Source: Oscillospiraceae bacterium
GTDB taxonomy: Bacteria > Bacillota > Clostridia > Oscillospirales > Oscillospiraceae
DNA: 64,000 bases
NCBI GenBank assembly: GCA_016293865.1
Contig: JAEDDG010000003.1
Span: 36,067-100,066 of the forward strand
Direction: 5' to 3'
The notes under the pieces were generated by a model. The model was not told where the DNA came from, did no database searches, and saw only the letters and a program-made list of their open reading frames with translations. Of the stretch, positions 34,501 through 42,698 are shown piece by piece; within the stretch, counting starts at the first letter, position 1, and every line of letters starts with the position of its first letter. Made by a program: the position numbers and the translations under genes.

Positions 34501-35136
34501 TCCGGCATCTGCCCCGGGGTCGAAGTCCAGCTGGCGGAGCTGCTTTTCGATCCACTTTTCCGGATACGGAAAGCTCTGCAGGCGCGCATGAATATCGAGC
34601 GTAATCTCAGCCAGCCGGCGGTCATCCCGCCCCGCGGCCATTGTGTCCGCCAGGCAGGCAAAATCCGGCACAGCCTCAATCTGTGCGTACCTCGTTTCCA
34701 GCACATCCTCCAGTACGCGGTCTTTCAACAGCGCGCATTCGCTCTCCTCCGCCACACGGAAGTCCGGAGCAATACCCAGCTGATGTGCGTTCTCCCGGAC
34801 AATGTGGGTACAGAAGCCATGGATGGTTCCGATTTCCGCGCAGGCGCACAGGTTCAGCTGCCGGCGCAGGGCCCGGTTCATGGGATCCAGCGCCAGGCGT
34901 CCGGCAACTGCATCTGAGATTTTTCCGCGCAGTTCAGCCGCGGCCGCCTTCGTGTAGGTGATCACGAGAAAGTCCGTAATGGCGCGCGGGTGCGCGGGAT
35001 CAGTCAGATAGGCCATCAGCCGTTCCACCAGAACTCTGGTTTTTCCCGAACCGGCGGCCGCGGAGACAAGCAGCGCACTGCCGCGGGTCTCAATGGCAGC
35101 CTGCTGCTGCGGCGTAAAGACGATCTTGTCACCCAT
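31582..35136 (-). CDS. addA: Helicase-nuclease AddAB, subunit AddA
   Basis: UvrD-type helicase with a C-terminal nuclease that resects double-strand breaks with AddB. The roughly 1184-residue protein has Walker A SAAAGSGKTRVLVERL, motif II VDEYQDVNEVQ, QITTIHRSKGLEYPVVFIAG (motif V) and VAMTRAKEKL (motif VI), and the nuclease motif QLVLLDFKTDRV. Of two close Met codons, 35136 lies nine bases from AAGGAG and 35142 only three. It overlaps addB by eight bases. Confidence 0.97.
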   Translation of the reverse strand: MGDKIVFTPQQQAAIETRGSALLVSAAAGSGKTRVLVERLMAYLTDPAHPRAITDFLVITYTKAAAAELRGKISDAVAGRLALDPMNRALRRQLNLCACAEIGTIHGFCTHIVRENAHQLGIAPDFRVAEESECALLKDRVLEDVLETRYAQIEAVPDFACLADTMAAGRDDRRLAEITLDIHARLQSFPYPEKWIEKQLRQLDFDPGADAGSTVWGAYLLERAKRNTAYWQAYMDALLRDAREQPAFYEKYGPAMEAWRGCISAFSAALARGWDEAAACVFDCPKAKPAKGFEDLKERFKKCKAGMAKTAECFDCTSARALGDLASTVPAIRALMLLVSDFDRAYAAEKKRRGLVDFSDLEHFAVRLLTDRETGAPTALAQEISGRYAEIMVDEYQDVNEVQDTVFRAVSREGRNIFMVGDVKQSIYRFRLADPTIFLDKYARYSKTQDEGKCIVLSRNFRSRPGILDGVNFFFRNAMSAAFGEMDYTEREYLCPGLCADDPPAPEPEIELDVLDLGAGDGDEETPDKIQAEAEWIAGRILELKKTLRLPDGSGGTRAADFGDFTILMRAVRDKLPTYTKALTARGIPVSADKGSRFFETAEISGMISLLTVIDNPRQDIPLISVLRSPLFGFTADELGSVRLCAPDDDFYTALTAAGQSSEKCRVFLERLAGFRSAAEDMTADRLIWHVYNTTGALGIYGAMAGGGTRRENLLLLAETARTYEQSGYKGLYQFITYLRQLMQRGDVPADVPAPQQPNAVQITTIHRSKGLEYPVVFIAGMAQKFNKMDLRKPLLFHAQLGVGPKAMDRALSVQTPTIARDAVAACGQSEMLSEELRVLYVAMTRAKEKLVMTCAYREAEKKLEKLRADAAQPLAPQVLEGAQSMAEWVLLAALTRPEAGRMTDPENAGPLTPGCWDMRLVRPEKADAPADAAPVPRSALPETADELPAAADIARRLAYRYPHARAVDIPSKLTATELKGRETDEEAAQQAQPAFAPARAAEYRRPDFAAARKLTPAERGTAVHLALQFIRPDQAAACGVRQELQRLLQEGILTGRQLEAIDPLMLERFYRSDLGRRVAQAADVHREFKFSLLVDAGRFLAGGDGEQVLLQGVVDCFFEEDGQLVLLDFKTDRVRAGEEETAAAGYREQLEAYAYALRRITGKPVREKAVFFLRTGCAVYMQE

Positions 35137-38100
35137 GCGCATTCTCTCCTTCCATTCTGCTCCAGACCTCCGGCGTTTTCAGCTTTGTCAGAAAACGGCG
35201 TCTGTCCCCGCTGTTTTCCTCATCGAAGTGACAGGCCTCGCTGTATTCGCAATAGAGGCAGGCATTATCCTGTACACTGCGGTAATACGGGTCTGCCGTA
35301 ATCCTGCCGGCGCGGATCTCCCGGCGCATCGCACGCAGCGTCCGTTCAATATGACTGCGCAGCAGCCCCAGCTGCTCCAGCGTCGCCAGATTCTCAGGGG
35401 ACGGCACGCCGTCTTTCGTAAATCTGACCGGCAGAAAGCGGTGCTCTTCCGCGTGTTCCATGGCGTCGAGCACAGCCGGATCCGCCAGGATCAAACCTTT
35501 GCGCACCAGTTCCCTGCTGCGCAGGGCGCGGATCTGTTCCCTGTCCGCCCCGCGGCCGGCCTGCACAATCACATCACGGGCCGGCGCATACAGAACGCCG
35601 GCAGGAACGATTTCATATCCGTACCGCTCCGCTCCGGATGCTTCCAGCGCAAAAAGATACATCAGCATCTGCATGCCCATGCCGTACCAGATGTCGGAAA
35701 GGCTGAAGTCCTTCCGTCCTGTTTTATAATCCACCACCCGCAGATAAAGCCGTCCGTCCCGCAGCCAGCCGTCAACCCGGTCCACCTTGCCGCCGACAGC
35801 CGTTCCGCCGCCGATATCCACCGGCGGCAGATCGCCGCCCGGCTGGAAGGACAGCTCAAAATCCAGCGGCTGAAAATCCGACACGGCCAGTTCCTCCGCC
35901 ATGTCCTGCACGATATGCGCCGCATCCTCCGTCAGCCGGCGGAAGAGGTAAACAAAGCGCTGGGATTTCTGTTCCAGCGGTCCGATGTACTGCGCGGCAT
36001 ACACTTCCGAATAGCGCCGGGTCAGCGCGCGGCATTCCTCCGCAGACAGCTTGCTGAAGCCGCCATGCTCCTGCGCTTCCCTGGCGATGTTTTCCATCAG
36101 AAAATGGATGTACGTTCCGCTTTCCGGCGCATCGAATCCGGCGGGCCGGCGCGGCTCCGCCTTCAGTGCATAACGCAGAAAATAAGCAAATTTACAAGCC
36201 TCATACCGGTCCACGCAGGTGGCGGAAAGACGCATTTTTTCCGGGTACAGCGCGCCGGCTACCTGAGCAGAGAGGCTGCCCCGCTCAGTTTCTGCCGCCT
36301 GTCTGGCCGCGGCAAGCTTCTCCCGCCAATCGTCCATGGTCATCAGGCACTCCGCTGCCGCACGTGCCGCAGGCTCAGCATCAGCGCTGTCCATCGCCGC
36401 CAGCTCGAAACAGGGCATGGGCGCCTCCGCCAGGCGCATGAGGCCTGCCGCCTTTTCCTGAATGCCGAACAGTGCCGACAGGCGCGCCGTAATCAGCGAC
36501 GGGCGTTTGCCGCCGGCATCGTCCGTCCGGATCACAATCAGGCGCTCTGACGGCAGGGACAGGCACGTATAAATCAGGTGCATTTCCCGGTCCAGCCGTG
36601 CTTCCGCCGTATCTGCAAGCGCAAAGCCGCAGGCGGCCAGGTCCGCGCAGTCCGTATCCGTCAGAAGGCCCCCACCCGCCGGGACAGCCGGCAGATGGCC
36701 ATCGTCCGCGCCGAGGACAAGCAGGCATCGGATGCCCCGGCGGCGCATACGGCTCATATCGCCCATACCCACGCTGTCCACCGATGCCGGAATGGTACCC
36801 ACGTCATACTGACTGAGGAGAAGCCGCAGAAGACGTGCAAACTCCTCGTCTGTCAAAGGCATATCGCCCAGGACCGCAGCGAACTGCTCCAGCGCGGACA
36901 CCAGAATTTCCCAGATCTGATCATACTCATCGGCCAGCTGGCCGTCCCCGCGCAGCCGCAGGCGCTGCGCCTTGTCCACAATCCGCTCCGGCAGTGCGGC
37001 CGCCTCAATAAATGCATACAGCGCCGCCGCCTTTCCGGCAGCGTCCTGCGCCTTTTTCAGTCCGGACTCCAGCGGCTCAAGCAGCGCCGCTGTTTCGGCC
37101 CGGGCAGCGTTGACTTCTTCCAGGACGGCAGCGTCGGCAGCCGACATCCGCGGTGCATAGCCCGCCGGATTCATGTCCCAGCCGCCGCTTTTCCGCCATG
37201 CTGTGCTGCCGCGCAGATTCCATTTCAGCACATAGTTTTCCAGCAGATCGCGCCGCTGCGCGCTTATACCGGCCAGGCCGGTCTTCAGCATACGGAAAAC
37301 CGGCGTGCATTCCCAGTTCCCCGCCACGGCGTCCAGCGCCGCAAGGACAAAGGCCAGGACCGGATTTTCTGTAATATCGGTTTTTGCTGTGCGGGTCACC
37401 GGGATTTCATATTTTTCGAAAATATTTTCCGCCGCACTGCGGTAATCCTCCCACCCGCGGGCAACCACGGCAAACTCTCTCCACCGGTATCCGTGCCGCC
37501 GGGCCAATGCGCGCACGCAGGCCGCCGCCGTTTCACATTCCGCCGTCAGGGAGGGCGCGCTCAGAAGCGCAATGGCATCCTGTGCGCCGCAGACCGGCTG
37601 CGCCGCCGGATCAAATATACCGGCACAGGCTGCCGCAAGCACCGGGCTTCGCTCCGCCTGTGCCGAACAGCGGACCACCGAGCAGGCGCATCCGCGCTCC
37701 CGCGCAAGCCGGGCAAGCTGCGCGGCTGTGGCGCGCGGCAGCGCAAAGACTTCCTCGCTGCTGTCGGGGTCTCCGCACGTCAGGCAGACCGTCACATCGG
37801 TCTGATGTGCCAGCATCGCCCGGATAACCGCTGTCTCCTGGGCGGTAAAATCCGTAAAGCCGTCGATATACACGGCCGCGCCTTCCGGCAGGCCGCCGCC
37901 GGCAACAGCCTCCGCAAGCTGATCCAGCCGGTCTGCCGGGTCATACACTCCGTCCGGCATCAGCGCCTTGTACGCTTCAAAGATCAGCGCCAGATCATCC
38001 AATTTGTCCGCCAGACGGCCCGGCATGTCCCGCAGCGCCGCAGCCGCCTCGCCGGGATCCACACAGGCGGCGCGCAGCTGATCATACGTGCAGACAAGCT

Positions 38101-38440
38101 CGCCGGGCAGATCCGTGCGTCTGCCGGAAGAAAACACCTTCAGCCGCGTCATAACCTCTGACAGCGCGCGTTCCATCAGCAGCAGCCGTCCGCCCTTGTC
38201 CAGCATTCTGCCGCAGGCCGGGCAGCGTGTTCTGGAGGCAAGCCGCGTGAAGCTCAGCACCTCGCCGTAAAGGCTGACGCCGTCGCCGCATGCCGCGCAC
38301 AGCTGCCGCTCGGCATCGTGCGAAAACTGCTCAGGCACAATCAGAATGCTCCTCTGCCCGTCCGCGCCGCGGATTCTGAGCGCGCTGAACACCCGCTGTG
38401 TCTTGCCGCTGCCCGCCGGGCCAAGAATCAATTCGAGCAT
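35129..38440 (-). CDS. addB: Helicase-nuclease AddAB, subunit AddB
   Basis: Partner of AddA with an inactive helicase fold, a second nuclease and an iron-sulfur cluster. The 1103-residue protein starts with the Walker A LILGPAGSGKTQRVF; the C-terminal nuclease has RVVDYKTGRKDF. Cluster ligands are seen as a Cys in SATCVDRYEACKFAYF and the CLYCEYSEAC segment near the end. The ATG at 38440 follows AGGAGG. The spoIIR terminator ends only some 15 bases upstream, so addAB must start from the overlapping promoter at 38491-38519 or by readthrough. Confidence 0.96.
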   Translation of the reverse strand: MLELILGPAGSGKTQRVFSALRIRGADGQRSILIVPEQFSHDAERQLCAACGDGVSLYGEVLSFTRLASRTRCPACGRMLDKGGRLLLMERALSEVMTRLKVFSSGRRTDLPGELVCTYDQLRAACVDPGEAAAALRDMPGRLADKLDDLALIFEAYKALMPDGVYDPADRLDQLAEAVAGGGLPEGAAVYIDGFTDFTAQETAVIRAMLAHQTDVTVCLTCGDPDSSEEVFALPRATAAQLARLARERGCACSVVRCSAQAERSPVLAAACAGIFDPAAQPVCGAQDAIALLSAPSLTAECETAAACVRALARRHGYRWREFAVVARGWEDYRSAAENIFEKYEIPVTRTAKTDITENPVLAFVLAALDAVAGNWECTPVFRMLKTGLAGISAQRRDLLENYVLKWNLRGSTAWRKSGGWDMNPAGYAPRMSAADAAVLEEVNAARAETAALLEPLESGLKKAQDAAGKAAALYAFIEAAALPERIVDKAQRLRLRGDGQLADEYDQIWEILVSALEQFAAVLGDMPLTDEEFARLLRLLLSQYDVGTIPASVDSVGMGDMSRMRRRGIRCLLVLGADDGHLPAVPAGGGLLTDTDCADLAACGFALADTAEARLDREMHLIYTCLSLPSERLIVIRTDDAGGKRPSLITARLSALFGIQEKAAGLMRLAEAPMPCFELAAMDSADAEPAARAAAECLMTMDDWREKLAAARQAAETERGSLSAQVAGALYPEKMRLSATCVDRYEACKFAYFLRYALKAEPRRPAGFDAPESGTYIHFLMENIAREAQEHGGFSKLSAEECRALTRRYSEVYAAQYIGPLEQKSQRFVYLFRRLTEDAAHIVQDMAEELAVSDFQPLDFELSFQPGGDLPPVDIGGGTAVGGKVDRVDGWLRDGRLYLRVVDYKTGRKDFSLSDIWYGMGMQMLMYLFALEASGAERYGYEIVPAGVLYAPARDVIVQAGRGADREQIRALRSRELVRKGLILADPAVLDAMEHAEEHRFLPVRFTKDGVPSPENLATLEQLGLLRSHIERTLRAMRREIRAGRITADPYYRSVQDNACLYCEYSEACHFDEENSGDRRRFLTKLKTPEVWSRMEGENAHG

Positions 38441-38457
38441 ATTACCGCCTCCTGACG

Positions 38458-38490
38458 AAAAAAAAGACCGTGTGATCATTTCACACGGTC
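38458..38490 (-). terminator. Terminator of spoIIR
   Basis: On the minus strand GACCGTGTGA, AATGA loop, TCACACGGTC, then a long T run. The stem is perfect over 10 bp. It lies between spoIIR and addB. Confidence 0.9.
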
Positions 38491-38519
38491 ATTATAACAT
38501 GATTGATTTACGATTTGAA
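38491..38519 (-). promoter_or_regulatory. Candidate addAB promoter overlapping the spoIIR terminator
   Basis: On the minus strand TTCAAA (38519-38514), 17-bp spacer and perfect TATAAT (38496-38491). The predicted transcription start, about 38484, lies inside the 5' arm of the terminator stem, so RNA from this promoter could not form the hairpin. The -35 box overlaps the end of spoIIR. Confidence 0.55.
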
Positions 38520-39110
38520 CAGGCCTTTGACTTTTGCCAGAAGCTCCATGCACCTGAAACGCAGGACATATTCACCGCCGCCGCCTGTAATCAGGCTGAT
38601 TTCATCGTCAGTCAATACAGCGGCGCTGTCGCTGTCAAGCGCCGATGCCGTACACAGCGGCGGGTACAGAACGCACCACCAGTTATGTCCTTCGCCGCTG
38701 CCGATCACAACCCGCAGGGAAAGATACCCGCCTGCCGGCAGTGAAAAAGTATCATATTCTTTCGTGGGGCTGTCCTCAAACACCAGGCGCGCGGCAACCG
38801 GATAATCATAACCGGCAGCCTGTACAGCGCCGCACGCAGCCGTTTCGATCAGCTGCAGGTTTTCTTCAATCAGCTGCCGGGCCTCATCCCTGTCCGAAGC
38901 GCCGGACAGCAGCCCGCTCAGAACCTCCAGCACCGCGTCACGTGTCTGCAGCTTCAGTGTCTGATCCTCCTGCGTGTCGGAGTTGGCCACCACATGCAGA
39001 CGGATCAGCTTGTCTGACAGCGCCCGCTGCTGAGCGCTGACACGCATGGACCCCGCCAGCATCAGCACAAAAACGGCGGCCAGCGCAATTTCCCATTTTT
39101 TAATCTTCAT
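38508..39110 (-). CDS. spoIIR: Stage II sporulation protein R
   Basis: Signal protein made in the forespore that triggers SpoIIGA to process pro-SigE in the mother cell. The 200-residue protein has an N-terminal membrane/signal segment (KWEIALAAVFVLMLAGSM) and the family motifs RLHVVANSDTQEDQTLKLQ and, near the end, VVIGSGEGHNWWCVLYPPLC. The ATG at 39110 has GGAGG. A good SigF-like promoter lies upstream at 39152-39181, as expected for a forespore gene. Confidence 0.96.
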   Translation of the reverse strand: MKIKKWEIALAAVFVLMLAGSMRVSAQQRALSDKLIRLHVVANSDTQEDQTLKLQTRDAVLEVLSGLLSGASDRDEARQLIEENLQLIETAACGAVQAAGYDYPVAARLVFEDSPTKEYDTFSLPAGGYLSLRVVIGSGEGHNWWCVLYPPLCTASALDSDSAAVLTDDEISLITGGGGEYVLRFRCMELLAKVKGLFKS

Positions 39111-39151
39111 TTTTCCTCCAAAAAAAGCCGGTACTCTGTATTTGTCATACA

Positions 39152-39181
39152 TAGTATCGGCCATTTTGGCAAAAAATATAC
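39152..39181 (-). promoter_or_regulatory. SigF-like promoter of spoIIR
   Basis: On the minus strand GTATA (39181-39177), a 15-bp spacer and GCCGATACTA (39161-39152). This matches the SigF/SigG pattern GYWTA-N15-GGNRANAYTR with one mismatch in the -10. It lies about 42 bases upstream of the spoIIR ATG and next to the ispE stop. Confidence 0.65.
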
Positions 39182-39184
39182 AGT

Positions 39185-40060
39185 TCAGATCTGCAGTGCG
39201 CCCACCGGCTCCGCAGCAGTGCAGAAATCAAACCGGCCCGCAAGCCGCCGCACCGCCGCCTGCGCCGCAGGCATATCCGGAAAGACGCCGAAAACTGCGC
39301 TGCCCGTACCGCTCATGACGGTGCCAATCGCACCACAGTCATACAGTGCATTTCTCATTTCCGCAATCGGCCCCGCACGCTTGCCGAGCACATCCTCAAA
39401 CACATTGTACATCCGGCAGACAATGCCGCGCAGGTCTCCCGCCGCCAGAGCGGCCGCGGCCGCAGCCGTATCCGGCCGGCAGCGGATTTTTCCGCAGTCA
39501 ATGCGCGCAAAAAGCTCCGGCGTCGATATGGACATTTCCGGCTTGCACACCACAAAGGCACAGGACGGCAGCGGCGGAAGCATCGTCAGAATTTCGCCGC
39601 GGCCGCAGGCCAGCGCTGTCCCGCCGGCGACACAAAACGGCACGTCCGAACCGACCTGCCCGCCGATTTCGCAAAGCGTCCCGGCCGGAAGGCCCGTTTC
39701 AAACAGCGCATTCAGGCCTCTCAGGACCGCTGCTGCATCCGCGCTGCCGCCGCCCAGTCCCGCACAGACGGGAATGCGTTTGGTCAGCGCCACATCCACA
39801 TCCCAGCCGGAAATGCCGGTCTGCGTCAGAAAAGCGCGGATAGCTTTTCCTGCGATATTCTCTTCATCCCGCGGCAGAAAGCTGCGGTCTGTCCGGACAG
39901 TGACCGCACCGGCGCCCGGCTGTGCGGCGAGCACCACATCATCGCACAGCGAACAGGTCTGCATGATCATTTCCATGGCGTGATAACCGCTGTCCATCCG
40001 CCCGGTCACATCCAGCGTAAGATTCAGCTTGGCCCACGCATGTTCCTGAATTTTTCTCAT
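39185..40060 (-). CDS. ispE: 4-diphosphocytidyl-2-C-methyl-D-erythritol kinase
   Basis: GHMP kinase of the MEP isoprenoid pathway. The 291-residue protein starts with AWAKLNLTLDVTGR (substrate-binding Lys), carries the ATP loop RIPVCAGLGGGSADAAAVL and the C-terminal MSGTGSAVFGVF. The ATG overlaps the stop of the mutase gene by four bases. The pairing with spoIIR downstream is common in Clostridia. Confidence 0.97.
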   Translation of the reverse strand: MRKIQEHAWAKLNLTLDVTGRMDSGYHAMEMIMQTCSLCDDVVLAAQPGAGAVTVRTDRSFLPRDEENIAGKAIRAFLTQTGISGWDVDVALTKRIPVCAGLGGGSADAAAVLRGLNALFETGLPAGTLCEIGGQVGSDVPFCVAGGTALACGRGEILTMLPPLPSCAFVVCKPEMSISTPELFARIDCGKIRCRPDTAAAAAALAAGDLRGIVCRMYNVFEDVLGKRAGPIAEMRNALYDCGAIGTVMSGTGSAVFGVFPDMPAAQAAVRRLAGRFDFCTAAEPVGALQI

Positions 40061-41286
40061 TCGCTGAACAGCATCCCCATCAGCTTCACGCCGGCATCCA
40101 CATACGGACCTTTCAGCCCGTTTTCCTCACAGTAGCTCAGGCCGCTTCCGGCGTTCTTCCGGCTGTCATAGAGAATATACGGCACAGGATCGCCGTCATG
40201 CCCGCGGGTGGACGTCAGTGTTTTGTGATCGCTGAGAATCAGCATCCGGTAATCATAGCCGGCGCTGTCAAGCTTCGGCAGAAGGTTTTTCAGCACGCGG
40301 GCGTCAATCAGCTCAATTGCGCGGATTTTTCCCGGCGTGTCGCCGTTATGTGTGCACTCGTCCGGTGCTTCAACATGAATGGCGGCAAAATCGTGGTCTT
40401 TCAGAACCGCCATCGCCGCGTCAACCTTGCCTTCATAATTTGTCTCGATTTCACCGGTTGCGCCCGGAACATGGATCATTTCCAGTCCGGCCAGGGACGC
40501 AATGCCGTGGCACAGCGGCACCGCCGAAATCACGCCGCCTGTTTTCCCGTAGTTTTCCACAAAATTGGGCAGCGCAACCGCGGTTCCCTCTGCCCAGAAC
40601 CAGATCCCGTTGGCGGGCATTTTCCCCTGTGCCCTGCGCGCCTCGTTGAGCGGGTGATGGTCCAGCTTCCGGTGTGCCAGGATCATCAGTTCCTTCAGCG
40701 TCTGCGCGTTGTCACAGCCGGAGGGCAGCAGCGGTCCGATTTTCTCCCCCAGATGGTCGTGCGGCGGAATCAGCCGGATGCCCTTCAGATCTGCCTGTTT
40801 CTGAATGGCAAAATGCCGGAAGGACGGCGACTTCTGCACGCTGACGCCTGCTGCCTGCGCGGCAGCGGAAAACTCCGGATCGTCAAACAGCGCTGAGATC
40901 AGCGCGATGGACGTCTCCCCGTCAATGGAGCCTGCGCTGTGCGAAAGAATGCGTTTTTCCTCCAGCGGCACATCCGTGTCCTCAAACGTTACCATGTTGC
41001 AGCGGTATGCTGCGTCGCCGGGCGCCAGCTTTGTTCCGGCGGCAGCCACCTCCAGCGGCGCGCGCCCCGTATAACACCAGGTGGGATCACACCCGAAAAT
41101 TGACAGAATTGCCGTATCGCTGCCGGCAGGCAGGCCCTTCGGCACATTCAGCACGCTGCCCAGCTCGCCTTTGGCCGCCAGCATATCCATCACAGGCTTA
41201 TTCGCCGCCTGCAGCGGCGTTTTGTTCCCGAGTTCAGGCACGGGATTGTCTGCCATTCCGTCGCCGATCACAAGAATATACTTCAT
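40057..41286 (-). CDS. Cofactor-independent phosphoglycerate mutase, ApgM type
   Basis: Interconverts 3- and 2-phosphoglycerate in glycolysis; alkaline phosphatase superfamily. The 409-residue protein starts YILVIGDGMADNPVPELGNK and has LPAGSDTAILSIFGCDPTWC with the Ser nucleophile region and the metal-binding HVEAPDECTHNGD and ILSDHKTL near the C-terminus. These are the archaeal-type mutase signatures, also found in Clostridia. Some family members are annotated as phosphonate-linked mutases; the context gives no hint of that. Confidence 0.9.
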   Translation of the reverse strand: MKYILVIGDGMADNPVPELGNKTPLQAANKPVMDMLAAKGELGSVLNVPKGLPAGSDTAILSIFGCDPTWCYTGRAPLEVAAAGTKLAPGDAAYRCNMVTFEDTDVPLEEKRILSHSAGSIDGETSIALISALFDDPEFSAAAQAAGVSVQKSPSFRHFAIQKQADLKGIRLIPPHDHLGEKIGPLLPSGCDNAQTLKELMILAHRKLDHHPLNEARRAQGKMPANGIWFWAEGTAVALPNFVENYGKTGGVISAVPLCHGIASLAGLEMIHVPGATGEIETNYEGKVDAAMAVLKDHDFAAIHVEAPDECTHNGDTPGKIRAIELIDARVLKNLLPKLDSAGYDYRMLILSDHKTLTSTRGHDGDPVPYILYDSRKNAGSGLSYCEENGLKGPYVDAGVKLMGMLFSE

Positions 41287-41330
41287 TTGATCACCGTCCA
41301 ATTCAAAAAATCATTCATTTATAATGGTTT

Positions 41331-41358
41331 ATTATACACCGCCGGTCACAAAATGCAA
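41331..41358 (-). promoter_or_regulatory. SigA-type promoter of the mutase-ispE operon
   Basis: On the minus strand TTGCAT (41358-41353), 16-bp spacer and perfect TATAAT (41336-41331), about 45 bases before the ATG. Confidence 0.7.
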
Positions 41359-41478
41359 ATACATATCTCAAACCTCTGCGCGGAGACCGGCGCTGTCAAT
41401 CGATGGCAGGTTTGCAAAGCGCATAATCCATCCTGCCGTGGGTATATTAACTGCACAGCAAAAAGGAGGCTGATTCTC

Positions 41479-41691
41479 ATGATTATGGATAGAATTGCGC
41501 TCATTCTTGTGATTATCGGCGGCATCAACTGGGGCAGCATCGGCATTTTCCGGTTCGATATCGTCGCATTCATTTTCGGCGGCCAGACGGCCTCTGTGAG
41601 CAGAGTGATCTACACCCTGGTGGGTCTTGCCGCGCTGTGGTGCATTTCGCTGCTGTTCCGCGAACACGACACCGCCGGTGAGCGCACATAA
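41479..41691 (+). CDS. DUF378 family small membrane protein
   Basis: A 70-residue protein with two membrane helices: IALILVIIGGINWGSIGIFR and VIYTLVGLAALWCISLLF, a DUF378 pattern. Function unknown. The ATG at 41479 has AAAGGAGG. It is transcribed alone on the plus strand and converges with the AraC-type gene. A GC-rich hairpin at 41700-41717 lies between the two stops without a T run. Confidence 0.88.
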   Translation: MIMDRIALILVIIGGINWGSIGIFRFDIVAFIFGGQTASVSRVIYTLVGLAALWCISLLFREHDTAGERT

Positions 41692-41729
41692 CCACACATC
41701 GGGCGCGGCTGCGCCCGGCATACATAGCG

Positions 41730-42572
41730 TCAAGCAAACGCGCCGGGCGTCACGCCGAACTCCGCCTTAAACGCCCGCTGAAAAGTGGAATAATCGCGGA
41801 AGCCGCAGTGCTCCGCGGCATCGGCGGCGGTCTCCCCGCTTTTCAGCAGCTCCGTCGCCCGCAAAAGCCGCTTCTGCAGCACATAGCTGTGCACAGTGTA
41901 GCCGGTCAGCTGCTTAAACAGGCGCATAAAATGGTATTTGCTCAGATAACAGCGCTGGGCCAGAAAATCCACGGTCAGCTCCGCATCAAGATTTTTATTG
42001 ATGTAGGCGATCACATCTGCGATACGCGGATCATATCCCAGATCTGTGATGTGCGCGTCCGTATGGTCCGTCAGCATGATCCGGTTCAGCTGGACCATCA
42101 GCTGATAGAAATATGTCCGTTCGAGAATCCGCGCCCCAAAATCCGCAGACGCGCCCGCCCGCTCCATTTCGCGCAGTATCCCGCTGAGCTTCGCCTGATC
42201 CCTGCCGGCAGGACGCATCAGATAAAACGCGCGGGCCTCTGCCGTCCGGAAACACTGCATCAGATCCGCATCCTGTCCAGCCGCTTCCAAAGCGGCCGGA
42301 TCAATATAAAGAATCACGCGCTCATAAGGCACGCCGGTATCTATGATCGCCTTATGCGCCAGATGGCCGCCGATCAGCAGAATGTCCCACGGCTGCAGCG
42401 GGTATGACACGCCTTCCACCAGGTAATCGACGCGTCCTGACAGGAAGATGACGATCTTGGCAAACTCGTGATAATGCGTTTCGTGCTCCTGCCCGGCCGT
42501 GTCCCGCAGGTGGAAAAAATGAAAATCTCCGTTGAGATAGCCGAGTTTTGTCAGTCCGCTGTCACCGTTCAT
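41730..42572 (-). CDS. AraC family transcriptional regulator with N-terminal cupin
   Basis: A 280-residue regulator. The N-terminal 130 residues are a cupin-type sensor (HYHEFAKIVIFLSGRVDYLV, QPWDILLIGGHLAHKAI) and the C-terminal 100 carry two helix-turn-helix motifs (VDFLAQRCYLSKYHFMRLFK, AAEHCGFRDYSTFQRAFKAE). It is divergent from the symporter gene, with both promoters in the 126-base gap, so it likely controls that transporter. The ligand is unknown, possibly the transported dicarboxylate or amino acid. Confidence 0.93.
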   Translation of the reverse strand: MNGDSGLTKLGYLNGDFHFFHLRDTAGQEHETHYHEFAKIVIFLSGRVDYLVEGVSYPLQPWDILLIGGHLAHKAIIDTGVPYERVILYIDPAALEAAGQDADLMQCFRTAEARAFYLMRPAGRDQAKLSGILREMERAGASADFGARILERTYFYQLMVQLNRIMLTDHTDAHITDLGYDPRIADVIAYINKNLDAELTVDFLAQRCYLSKYHFMRLFKQLTGYTVHSYVLQKRLLRATELLKSGETAADAAEHCGFRDYSTFQRAFKAEFGVTPGAFA

Positions 42573-42594
42573 CCGGCTCGCCTCCTTTCATTCA

Positions 42595-42623
42595 AGTATA
42601 TAGCATTTTTTGCATTGATTCAA
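42595..42623 (-). promoter_or_regulatory. Promoter of the AraC-type gene
   Basis: On the minus strand TTGAAT (42623-42618), 17-bp spacer and TATACT (42600-42595), just upstream of a GGAGG site. Confidence 0.7.
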
Positions 42624-42636
42624 GCACTATACGCCA

Positions 42637-42665
42637 TTTACATTGCAAAACATTGTGTTTATGAT
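42637..42665 (+). promoter_or_regulatory. Promoter of the symporter gene
   Basis: TTTACA (42637-42642), 17-bp spacer and TATGAT (42660-42665). It is back to back with the AraC-type promoter, 13 bases between the -35 boxes. Confidence 0.65.
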
Positions 42666-42698
42666 ACGGATAGAATATGTAAGGGAGGCATCATCTCT

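Noticed and set aside
31879..38161. Long plus-strand ORFs opposite addA and addB (for example 31879-33312, 35093-36550, 36578-38161)
   Set aside because: They mirror the codon structure of the GC-rich genes on the minus strand, have no ribosome binding sites, and encode low-complexity R/P/H-rich sequence.
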